From: Owenia fusiformis
Lineage: Eukaryota > Annelida > Polychaeta > Sabellida > Oweniidae
Reading direction: 5' to 3'
Length of the DNA: 64,000 nucleotides
Assembly (NCBI GenBank): GCA_903813345.2
Contig: CAIIXF020000009.1
Coordinates: 9,046,030 to 9,110,029, forward strand
Positions 24,401 to 33,598 of this stretch are shown here, piece after piece (the stretch's first letter is position 1; each line of letters opens with the position of its first letter). Under the pieces are notes generated by a model, which was not told the DNA's origin, made no database searches, and saw only the letters and a list, made by a program, of their open reading frames with translations. The position numbers and the translations under genes were made by a program.

Positions 24401-27400
24401 CTACCTGATATTGATTGATTTAAATAAAATTTATATTTTGGGAGTGGTAAAAACCTACTTTGTTTCATGACACAGCTGTTATTTTCATAGTTATCTTCAG
24501 GTATTATTATAATTTGTAAGTGCTTATGTTTCAAGTAGTGGTACATTTTTATAGATGCAGGTTTTTTGACTCAGCACCCAAAGATCGAATATAATATTTC
24601 ATGAATTGATTGTGATTTGGGATAATTGGGATACTTGGGATTTGATTTCCTTAAGACTGGTGCACTTTTAGATGTTTTCTTTTTCTTGTTGGGTTCTGTA
24701 AGTTCTTTGAGTTTTCCCATTGACTCTTGCACTTAGATATTCTTAAAAGCATGTTAGCAATAATATACATGTATTGTAATATATTTTAATCAACCAAATG
24801 TCAACCTTTATGCATCTTGCTTTTTCAGTGTTAGAGAAGTCATGTGACAAGTTTGCAATATAGAAACAATGGCTTACAGTATCCTTGGCAATTACAGCAG
24901 AAGTAATGCTTCAATATATTGAAATTCAACAAGGGTGGACACATGCTCAAGTTGAATAGTAATGCCAGAACACGAGACACTTCATTATTAAGAGCATATG
25001 AACATTTGAATCTCAAGAACCGCTCAATACCTCAGGCAAATGACACTTCTACAATTCTGTTCCTGATCATGTTTTTATGCAATTTGATTGGACACATTAA
25101 TTTGTCCAGTGTGTTTTGTCCATATATTGCAGAATCTGCTCAACTAACTCAGGCAATTGACAGGTGTAATAAATTGGCCTATGGAGCCTTTATATGATGC
25201 AATTCATTCAAACATTGAAAATATCACTTCAGTGAGAATTTGCTTGAATATGGAGGGGATGTCATCAAAATACCCTTTTCAATATTTGCTTTCTCACTTG
25301 TTATCTCACCTCCAGAAGTGGTAACAGTCTGCAACTTTTTTGTGAAAGGTGGTTGGTGTCTGTAACAAATGGAAGTTGATGACATTTTGCATGTTAATGC
25401 CTTGTTTTGATTACTGTTATACAGCCAACCACCACTCTGCTTTTTCAGTATTGGAACATGTGTTTTGTATAAAAAAAAGTTTGTGCATGCTGTATTACTT
25501 GCTTAGTTTTGGCTACCTCTTGAAATCTAAGTTAACTATTTCTGAAACAGATTGTGAATTATAGTTTTACTTATGAAATGTCTTGATGAAAGTACAGATG
25601 TTAAGCCTTGTCCTAAGTTGTTTGTTAGGAATTTGTTCAGAGGTGATACTACTCTTTTGTTGCTAGTATAAAACATTGCATCACTTGCAGTGATCTCCCC
25701 AGCATTAAAAAGCAAGTGGGTGCAGCACCCACGTGAAATTTTGAAAATAGGCTTGCACCCACCCGAAAATCAATTTGCACACACTTAAAAATGAGAAATA
25801 TCATGAAAAATGGGCATATTTTGACCAATTTTTGTCTGGATTGAGAGAATGAGAATTTTGCACCCACTTCAGAAAAAATCCTGTGGAGATTATTGAATTG
25901 CAAGTGTATCAGTTGTAACATCATACTGAGGTTTTGTTTGAATTTTTGACAACGGTCAAAATGAATTGGACACAACAGATACAAATATTTAAAGGATATT
26001 TTGTGAATAATGCGATGTTTAAATACTAGCAATAAAAATGGCATGTGATGTACAACAGTACATGTATTAAAGGTTGTTTGTAAATAATGTAAGATTGTGA
26101 TATAGTTGTAATATAGCATATTTAAAAAGTATATGTACATACATAAATATAATATTTAAGAATAATAAAAAGAGAAAATATACATATGATATATTGTATC
26201 TGTTAGATATTTTAAAATGCTGATTTTCAGGATTTGAGGAGTACCTGAAAAAGTGAACCCTGAAACATTTTAGAAAATCAAAATGTTGCTTTTTTTGCTA
26301 GCCCAAACCCAATATGGTATTCTTTAATTTCACCAAATGATACTTTGATCTCTCTCACCACTCTACACATACAAGTTTTATCTAAAAAAAATATTAGAGA
26401 CTAATACTGTTTCAATCTGATAAGCATTAAAACAATTCAAACCCTTTGAGTGCTATATTGTGAATATATTATTATGGAAGGTTCTGTGAGTAAACAATGT
26501 TTCCTTATGTTTAGTGTTTTATAGAAAATACCCTTGATTAAGTATTATCTTCTTAAAATTGCAATTGCACAATTGGTCTGCAGATGTGTTCTCAATCATA
26601 TCAAATGAATTTTACCTCCCATAAGATTTATAATATATAAAAATATATAAAAAAAATGTTCCCAACTTAAAAACCTTTTGAACACTCTTTGAACACTAGA
26701 TCTGATGAACAGAGTACTTGTAAGATTAAATCTGTATAATGAGATCAAAACATTGCTAATAGAGATTTACTGGGTGGTTTATATAGTTGCAGTCTCTTAA
26801 AAATTGATTTATTTCCAACTTACTTTTACATATACAAATCAAGGTCATTGCAGAAATAAGTGCAAAACATTTATCATTATTTTATCAATTTCAAGCTTGC
26901 AATTGCATCATTTGTTAAAACCATGTTATGAAAGATTAGACAAAATACACTGACTCTGCTTATCAAAGAAGACAACCCACAAATATTTAGCGATATTCAT
27001 TTTTCCCAGGAATTGTCAGTCTTTTTGAATATCCCTTGTGAAATATTCACAGGTATTGTTGATAGAATTGAATATTTGTATTTCAGATGAGAACATGAAA
27101 TACTTTGATGTGATATTGAATGGTGTTAAGTTTCTGGGACATCATTTAGATTACAGATCCAAATAATGTGAGAATAGTGATACTACTGCACTGGTGGATC
27201 CTGAAGCTAAGCCCAAATTTTGGGTCATGAAAAAATGTTCCAAAAAATGTTGAGCCCCTAAAACCAAATAATTGGGCCCATATTCTGAAAATTTAAGGCC
27301 AATTTTTTTATGATTTGGCCTAAAAAGACCAAATTATGCAAAAAAGCCCATTTTTGAGGCCCTACAAAAAATGGGCCCACAAAAAGGGAGGGCATGGTGC

Positions 27401-29075
27401 TGCCAGTGTAACTATATCATTTATTGACATTTCAAACACTGCATCTGTAGCCTATGGTAAAAGATAATGTATGAAAGCCTAACATCCTAGAATATCATGT
27501 ATGTTGCAGACCCAAAGAGCGTTGGAAGAGTTATTCTTATCGAGGTTGCTAACACTATTGTCAACAGAGCCTGGGAAGACAAAGGATACAATGGAACAGC
27601 TGCAAAAATATGTAGTCAGATTTGTGAGGTAAGTTCTATTGAAATAGTCTAGCTGCAAGCCCCTGTGACCCCCCCCCCCCCTTCCACTAGTTGACTTCAC
27701 AGGTATGAAAATTTCTCACACAGTAGGGATGTTTAAGTGGCCTGTGGGGAGCACAAAGGCTTAAGGGGGTGTGTAGTGGGGGACACAAAGGTTTGTAGCT
27801 AGACTATATTTAAAGAAATTAAATGCAATAAGTTCTCATACATATATAATAGTTGTGTGCTGGATTTGATGTGGAAGTGTGCCTTTATATTACTTTACTT
27901 TCGAAATATATATGCATGTGATTGTGATTTAGCAATTTTAGATATTTTTGATGAATCACAATTTATGGAAAATCATTGATCAGATATGTGGAAATTATGA
28001 TGTTACAGATTACCAAGTTCTATTGGCTGTTTAATTTTTGGGTGGCCATCTTTTTTAGAATTTTTTCCATAAATCTTGTCATCTTCAATGCTAACTTCAC
28101 ATTACTTTTTTTCTTCAGAAAGAATTCCAAGCTGAGAAACATGATGTCATCCCCACATATGCTTTCCGTAATGGCCTAATCCACCAGTTAACTCTACTTT
28201 ATGATGACAGAGAGGAGATGCGGGCAACCAACATTGACTATTGGGTTTCATTTGTGCAATTCCAAGCTGGCTTATTTGACTTGGTTAAAGATTCAACTGG
28301 GTCTGGATTAACAACGATAACAAATATTTTATACGACTGCTTAGAAGACCTAGCTAAACCACCCTGTATACACAACTCTAAAGAGGTATGACTCACTGAC
28401 TTAGGGATAGTGTACAAATGTTGAAATTGTGAAAAGATTTAACTACTTGATTTCATTTTGAAAATAGATACAAAATCTTCCTCTTCTCCTTGCTTGCTTT
28501 GCCTTTTTAGCAAGAAATTAGTATATTATGAAATTATTTTTTAATAACAAAATCTTTATTTGCGGTACCTCCTCCTACCTGAAGAAATTACATATTTTCC
28601 ATCGTTTTCTTTGTTTTCCACAACTATGTTGACAATTGGACATGACGCTTTACTTGTTAGTCTATTGTTTTTATGTCAGGTCCGTCCCCTGTCAAAGGAC
28701 AAAATATTAAGTTTTTGGATATTATCGTAACTTATGGGTTAGATTTGACATATTAGTTGGAAAGTCAATGATTTTTGCCTTGAAAATTTAAAAATCAGTA
28801 ATTTTGATTGGTTGATATCAATATAATCATAACCTTATTTTCATTTCCAGGCTGTTGCATTATGGACTATTCTAACCTCCATTGGATACAACCTTTCCAA
28901 AGACTCTCCACAGAGAATGCAAAAACTGATGGTGATTCTACGAGAATCATTTCTCAGTCAAAAAACTAACACAAAAACTCGAGATATTTTGTTAAATATC
29001 ATTGAACTTAATGCAGGTGGTTGGAAAATGTCATCTGCTTTGGAGTCATACTATTTCAACATCATCGCGCTATAG
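15488..29075 (+). CDS. MIF4GD: MIF4G domain-containing protein (MIF4GD/SLIP1-like), 235 aa
   Basis: Coding exons are 15488-15584 (the exon itself starts at 15454), 27510-27628, 28119-28385 and 28851-29075. All borders are GT-AG and phases fit, giving 236 codons with the stop; human MIF4GD is about 220 residues. The single domain is an all-helical MIF4G/HEAT fold. Blocks I recognise from the family are VANTIVNRAWED (about residue 45), CSQICEKEFQAE, WVSFVQFQAGLFDLV, LYDCLEDLAKP and, near the end, IIELNAGGWK before a YYF tail. Known family members bind histone stem-loop-binding protein and DBP5 and support translation or export of replication-dependent histone mRNA, in cytoplasm and nucleus; that role here is inferred. 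The first coding intron is 11.9 kb and hosts two other genes on the same strand. AATAAA at 29556 is the likely polyadenylation signal. Confidence 0.93.
16099..16545. mobile_element. Cluster of palindromes: ATATTCGATGG repeats and TCATGGAT hairpin
   Basis: Two copies of (A)CCATCGAATATCACTTTT-like sequence (16099, 16120) face three inverted copies of GTGATATTCGATGGTTT (16146-16206). After a T/A-rich spacer, ATCCTATGGTTTTTCAAAAA through ATCTTCACTCAT (about 16398-16459) is repeated inverted to 16532 around the centre CGCTGCGCACA. It is a non-coding compound hairpin in MIF4GD intron 1. Confidence 0.8.
17050..18495. repeat. AGGTCA-rich tandem array element, copy 2 (~10 units)
   Basis: Units of about 115-135 bp of the same family as 12559-13323. 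Many contain TGACCTTCAATGACCT (for example 17211-17226) and AGGTCAAAAAAGGTCA (17483, 17607, 17920, 18056). Each is a pair of nuclear-receptor half-sites with a 4-bp spacer (DR4). A 90-bp foreign block interrupts the array at 17747-17837, and it ends in the same ATGGTGACATTTTGTCATG trailer as copy 1. Confidence 0.9.
18833..22256 (+). CDS. SUEL-lectin-like type I receptor with tyrosine-motif tail, 444 aa
   Basis: Exons are 18833-18902, 19068-19823, 21499-21589 and 21839-22256; borders are GT-AG and phases 1, 1 and 2 agree. Residues 1-23 are a signal peptide. Residues ~25-196 form two Cys-rich modules. The second (C-VGQNMTLEC, then IKISSVLHGK, CNGLEECSF and a final YEC) matches the layout of SUEL/D-galactoside-binding lectin domains; the first is divergent. 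Residues ~197-275 are a Ser/Thr-rich, probably O-glycosylated stalk. Residues 277-299 are the membrane span, followed by KRKRKK. The ~140-residue cytoplasmic tail has Y323-G-N, Y394-Y-N and Y419-Y-N (Grb2-SH2 type), Y367YKI and Y382THI (ITIM-like) and Y435EEI (Src-SH2 type). It lies within MIF4GD intron 1. It is probably a cell-surface recognition receptor; ligand and partners are unknown. Confidence 0.88.
20033..20726. repeat. Dispersed repeat with 162-bp tandem units (receptor intron 2)
   Basis: The block CTTGTCTACAGGTTTCCAGC starts at 20091, 20253, 20415 and 20577, an exact 162-bp period (3.5 copies). GGTACGATATTGT occurs at both ends (20033 and 20709) in direct orientation. A GGGC microsatellite lies at 20056-20073. 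It is non-coding. Confidence 0.85.
20751..21431. mobile_element. ~680-bp non-autonomous element with CCCAACGAAC ends
   Basis: It begins CCCAACGAACGAAGTTCGGT and closes with GTTCGTTGGG, so the ends are inverted. Inside are a CCGT/CAGT microsatellite (20790-20840) and three ~120-bp sub-repeats containing TTATACTCAAATT. It sits just upstream of the membrane-span exon and has no transposase frame. Confidence 0.75.
22321..22482. mobile_element. Tc1/mariner (pogo)-like MITE with TA duplication
   Basis: CAGTAAAACCTG at 22321 is mirrored by CAGGTTTCTCTG ending at 22482, and TA flanks both sides (22319-22320, 22483-22484). Internal arms AAGTGGAACACC and GGTGTTCCACTT extend the hairpin. The TA duplication and ends fit the Tc1/mariner superfamily. 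It lies 65 bases after the receptor stop and may be in its 3' UTR. Confidence 0.8.
22485..23849. other. Intergenic stretch between nested genes
   Basis: AT-rich sequence without a recognisable exon. A fragment of the dispersed AAACAGGCATG family lies at about 23385-23450. The upstream region of the next gene shows no clear TATA box. Confidence 0.45.
23850..24834 (+). CDS. Acylation-motif protein with long KEEV repeat, 153 aa
   Basis: Exons are 23850-24305 (donor GAG|GTAAGT) and 24829-24834, where the second adds Cys and stop straight after TTTTTCAG. The start context is AAGCATGG. MGCGSSKS fits an N-myristoylation signal (Gly2) with a palmitoylatable Cys3, so the protein probably sits on the inner face of the plasma membrane or vesicles. 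Residues ~1-50 are polar linker. Residues ~50-135 repeat KEEV about 20 times, encoded by a 12-bp minisatellite of GAAGAAGTTAAA type. The i to i+4 Lys/Glu pattern would favour a long single alpha-helix. No family or enzyme signature is recognised. It lies within MIF4GD intron 1, same strand. If the second exon is not used, translation would read on from the first exon to VSCFLAF. AATAAA at 25168 could end the transcript. Confidence 0.7.
25325..25405. repeat. Array-less relative of the AGGTCA element
   Basis: GTTGGTGTCTGTAACAAAT matches the left shoulder of array copy 1 (GTTGGCGTCTGTAACAAAT, about 12622). GATGACATTTTGCATGTTAA matches the right trailer (about 13298). Here they are only about 12 bases apart, with no repeat units between. 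Confidence 0.65.
25688..25895. mobile_element. hAT-like MITE, complete copy
   Basis: It starts CAGTGATCTCCCCAGCATTA, has GCAAGTGGGTGCAGCACCCA in the body and ends CCTGTGGAGATTATTG. It is the best-preserved left half of the family seen at 337-4165 and 12065-12274. Confidence 0.8.
25896..27188. other. MIF4GD intron 1, unannotated part
   Basis: AT-rich sequence. No coding region or repeat was recognised beyond short A/T runs. Confidence 0.45.
27189..27408. mobile_element. MITE-like element with CACTGG/CCAGTG ends
   Basis: It begins CACTGGTGGATCC and ends GGTGCTGCCAGTG. The interior has imperfect palindromes around GGGCCCAT and many AAAATG/GCCC blocks. Only one copy was seen here, so the call rests on the ends. 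Confidence 0.5.
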
Positions 29076-29555
29076 ACTTGTTAAAAGAAGGCATTTGCAA
29101 TTGGATAAACTGGTGAAGTCCATTGAAAAACACTTGATGGCCGTTTTTTAAACTCAAAATAAAAAGAGTGTCATTTACAAGGAGTATGGATTCAGACAAT
29201 TAGTACACACTTTAAAAGTTCTTTAAATTTTTAGTGCATTAATGCTTTAGAGAGCATGTAATCGACAACATTTTGTTTATTATTAGAATGATCGATTGGT
29301 CATACAACTTCAGTTACTATGTTACTCAAATAATGGGAACATGATGAGATTCATGTTTCAATCTGCTTGTTTCGCATTGGATTCTCAGCTGTTAAATGGC
29401 TGATGATTCTCCTAAATTGGCTACCATTGGTCTTGATACTTATAATTTACAAAATTGGTCCTGGCTCATATTCTGGACTCGTTTTTTACCATGTATTACT
29501 GCTGAACTCGAACTGCTGAATAGTTCAATTTTTCTACTTTTTTGTGTTGAAGCAA

Positions 29556-29561
29556 AATAAA
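29556..29561 (+). terminator. Polyadenylation signal of MIF4GD
   Basis: AATAAA lies 481 bases after the stop, followed by a GT-rich stretch (TGTCTGTGTAATGTATGTAG at about 29577) typical downstream of cleavage sites. An earlier AATAAA at 29158 is a possible alternative. Confidence 0.6.
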
Positions 29562-29879
29562 ATCATTTTTAAAATATGTCTGTGTAATGTATGTAGTCCT
29601 TTTTTTTATTTTATGATATTAGATGAATATAATTCAACTAATTTAGTTAAATTTAAAGTTAAAAAAAAGATTAATAAGAATTTCCTAAATGAGTAAGTTA
29701 CTGTAAACTGACTGTCGAGTCAGTTCCATTGAAGCATCTTTGGCTTGCTTTTTGTTTTTATACATATATTGTAGTATTGTTTATTGGAGCAATTGTTTAT
29801 TTGTATATTGTTATAAATTGTTCATTTTTTATGGTCTCCAACTTTTTTTTTGAATAATTAATCAATGATTTCATCAATT

Positions 29880-30318
29880 AAGAGTCAGGGAGGATTGGCA
29901 GCCATTATTCAAACTCGATACTCCATTGCCTGACGTGTAACAATTTAAAAAACAATTAAAAACAATTAAAAAATTCTATAAAATGCTCTTTGAACCAGGT
30001 ATTTCATTAAAGGACAACTGAAATAGGTTTTCCCAACTTGCAGCTATAAAAATGCGGTTTTCTTCATAGTAGGCCTAACGACGAGTTCTTGCGATAGTCA
30101 TTATAAAAGAAATGTTAGATAACTGTTAACAGTTATAGATAACGTAATAAAATTAAAACTGATCAATCTTAAGTCTTGATTAAATCTTCACCTATGTGGA
30201 GGAAATAAAGACACTGAACTGAACTTCAAAATATGAGTAATATTGTTACCAAATTGGTCCATGTCGGACAATGGAGTATCGAGTTTGAATAACGGCTTCC
30301 AATCCTCCTTGATGAAGA
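29880..30318. mobile_element. Foldback element between the convergent genes
   Basis: GGAGGATTGGCAGCC..TTATTCAAACTCGATACTCC (about 29890-29930) is matched inverted by GGAGTATCGAGTTTGAATAA and GGCTTCCAATCCTCC (30270-30308). The arms are about 50 bp and the loop ~330 bp, with no coding content. Confidence 0.75.
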
Positions 30319-33300
30319 ATATTTGCCTTATGAGTTCTAGTGAAAAGCAGATGACCATATGTACATGTATGTGAGAGAGAAAGTGGGTAAACTTCAATAA
30401 AATCAACTTCATTTTCAACAACTTTCAAAAATGTCAGCACTTATGCCTGATCCTCATACTTTTGCTCCACCTATATTAACATGTTTATAATAAATAAATA
30501 TAATATATAACACTGTTTAAAGAAATGAATACTTTATTGTTTTATTTCTAATAAAATATCAGTTTGAAGAACATAGCCTGGTAATCTACATGCATTTCTA
30601 TTAGACATTTTCTATTATTAATATCTTACCGAGACCCAAATGAGAAAATGCCATGTGTTTTTCTACAAATAAAACACTCATAAATGAGTAGAATTTACAA
30701 GTTGTAAAATAAATAGTCTAAAATAATTACTAGAAATGCCCAAAAAATAAATTCAGTATTTTCCAATTAACTTGGCCACTGTACACATACTAGATATAGT
30801 ACTTATTGTGTGAAATATAAATGCTATGAAGCAAAGCTCGAACCATCAATAAAGCATGCATGCGTAGTGTTTATACATTTCACGGATGTAGGCAGGTTAG
30901 GGAAGTGCTTTTATAAAATCAAACAGATGCTTTATCAACTAAAATTATGAAAATGTTGAAAAGTTGTTTAAATAGAAGTACAATATCTTTTTTGGCTTAA
31001 GTTTGCCCCACCTATAGCCTATTTGGATTCTAGCTATATGCTATACCCCCGTATTTGTTACAATTTAACAATATGGATGATTTGATTTTGTGAATTCAGT
31101 ATATGAGCCTTCAACCCCCTCCCATCTCCAAGTTTCTATGGAGAATGACAGAGGTACAGAAAGGCCTTTTATAAAGACTGCATAATGCATGTAAACATAT
31201 GTATAAATATTGGTATAAGTACAGTACTTAACATGTATAATGTATAGTACTTAACATGTATAATGTATAGTATATATAGGGGAACCAAGCCATGAGATTT
31301 CTATGCATAAAAATTGTTCCATATACATGTATATATGGAATATATCATATTAGTATCGTAAATAGAAATTATGCGGTGTAGATTATAGACTAATATACTT
31401 TTTCCAGTTTAAGCTGTTTAGTTTTTTAGATGACGAATATTGAAAATTAAACACTTTAAAATAAGGCACTGAAGGGTATTTTGGAATAATCTAAATAAGT
31501 TATTCTGAAAAAGGAATTCCATTTTAAGATCAAGATGTTGAAGACCACATTTTTTCATATGACCAAACTGAGTGTATAAACTAATATAAAATAGGCAAAT
31601 TGTCAAAAACTGACAATTAACATTATAATATTGAAATTCACAGATATAAACCATATCTTAACTGGATAGTTTTTTAACAAAAATGCTCTAAATATGTACA
31701 TTTAGTAACAAATATATGAATAATATAAAGTTTATATATACATAACATTGCACGGTATATATAACATTAAATTCAGCTGTTTTTTACATAAAAAGCTATG
31801 TGATTTCTAGTGCAAAATACACGATTTCTAATCATAAGATTTTAAAAACTCTGGATTTAGAGTTGATCGATTGCTGAAGTATTAAAAATAAAATGTACAT
31901 TATATTTACATTATTTTGGTTGAATATACACTATGATACACAAATGTTGGATTTCTTTTGTTCAAGAATTTACCTATCTACGTTTTGTGTATATCTAGTT
32001 GTTTACAAAGTGCTGCACCATTGAATAATAAATATATACATACAGAGTGTCCCAGAATTGCTGGAATATTTATAAACAGGGTGATCACAAGAATTATGGG
32101 GCACCCTGTGAATAATGCACCAGGACTGTAATATAAGTTCAGATATATTCAAATGCTTAAACGAGTGTGTTTTAGTGTGGATTTTATTGAAAATGAGGAC
32201 ACCTCAAAATGTCATATTTTGTTTTATTCATTAAACTCTCATGTCAACAGAATATCCAAAATGTGAATATTTCTAACTGCTCCACAATGTTTTCTTAAAA
32301 ATGACAGGAAGCAAGTCAAAATCATGGTGTACCCATATACATTACCCATCCCATCACCCCTGCATTTGAACATGTCCAAAAATATATATGACATCTGACA
32401 CCATATAATGTTCTAACCTACTACTACATAGAGAATACATAGAGAAACTGTAGAAGGAAAAAGAACATATAGTTAAAGGTTAATCTCAATCTTGGACAAT
32501 GGCAGCCTAGCAGTTACCAATCATTAAAGGGCATCGTTATCAGTCTATTGTTAAACCAGGGTCATACAAAATGGAGACCCTTTAACACATATATATATTG
32601 AGGGAGATAATAATAAATTGTAACTCCAATATAAAAAAGTTAACTTTATAAAACAAGTAATGTGGAAAACCACAGATAAATATTAAAAATATTTCAGTCT
32701 TGACAAAGTCTTAATAAAAAAAAAACATGTTGACTTTAATGAGTAATATCAGCTGTAGCGGCTCAAGATCACGATAGAAAAGGCAAGATGCTTTTTGAAA
32801 AAGAAATAGGAAAACATGTCAATTGAAATCTTTATATTGTAAATGTAATTTAAAAACTCAGATTGTTTCTCAGTATAATATTGCAAAAAATATCACATAA
32901 TAATATCTCTTGGATCTCACGCCAACCATTTGTTTCTCATCTCAACCAATTGTTCCTCATCTTAACCATTTGTTTCGTATCTCAACCAATTGTTTCTCAT
33001 CTCAACCGTTTTTTCGTATCTCAACCATTTGTTTCATATTCTTATCTCAAACCGTTTGTTTCATATCTCAACAGTTTGTTTCGTATTTCAACGAATTGTT
33101 TCTCATCTCAACCTTCTGTTTCTTATCCCGAACATTTCTTCTTATCCTCACCACGTATGGTCCTATGTATTGTGTAATGTGTCCATTAGTATGGTCCTTA
33201 GTATTGTGTAATGTATCCCATAGTATGGTCCTATGTTTTGTGTTCATCAGTAAATATTGTGTCAGATATGGTCCAGTGATGCTATTTCATATTTGTATTG

Positions 33301-33355
33301 TGTCCATTGAAATGTCGACATAATGTGCCAATGAAATGACACAATAATGTGTCCA
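30319..33355. other. Convergent intergenic region / exchanger 3' UTR
   Basis: No exon was recognised. The exchanger's 3' UTR must begin at 33355 and run leftwards; minus-strand AATAAA signals occur near 30534 and 30541, but the true end is unknown. A short fragment with CAGAGTGTCCCA and GGGGCACCCTGTG (about 32045-32109) resembles a small MITE. Two minisatellites are listed separately. Confidence 0.4.
32917..33340. repeat. Two adjacent degenerate minisatellites
   Basis: At 32917-33145 a ~20-bp unit (CTCAACCATTTGTTTCTCAT type) is repeated about 11 times. At 33150-33340 a ~30-bp unit (TATGGTCCTATGTATTGTGT type) follows. Both fall in the probable 3' UTR of the exchanger. Confidence 0.8.
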
Positions 33356-33598
33356 TTAAAATGGTGAAGTGATGATTTTATATGTTTGTAATGTCGCTAG
33401 GACAATATACAAAAGCCAAAGTGAACATAGAAATATGCCAGATGCAATTTTTGGTCCAAAAGGTCCACCCAACTCTGCTTTTCCGAATACAGGAACAAAT
33501 CTACGCAATATGATCATTCCTAGACAGACCACGGCACAGCAGGTGAACACAGTTACGCTGAAACCCAATGATCCGGCATCTACTTTGAAGGTTTTGCC
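33356..33598 (-). CDS. NCX exon 9: last membrane segments and C-terminus
   Basis: Encodes residues 736-815. GKTFKVDAGSLGFSVTVFT leads into two hydrophobic segments separated by RRFVPVFGKAELGGPFGPK, the family's conserved ELGGP turn. The protein ends SPF, close to the usual NCX C-terminus. Confidence 0.95.
   Translation of the reverse strand, partial: GKTFKVDAGSLGFSVTVFTCCAVVCLGMIILRRFVPVFGKAELGGPFGPKIASGIFLCSLWLLYIVLATLQTYKIITSPF

Noticed and set aside
24919-25197. 92-aa open frame after the KEEV gene
   Set aside because: No splice support, no recognisable domain, and it lies in the likely 3' UTR.
32863-33323. Overlapping 73-137-aa plus-strand frames
   Set aside because: All three frames are open because of the 20-bp minisatellite; they lie antisense to the exchanger's 3' UTR.
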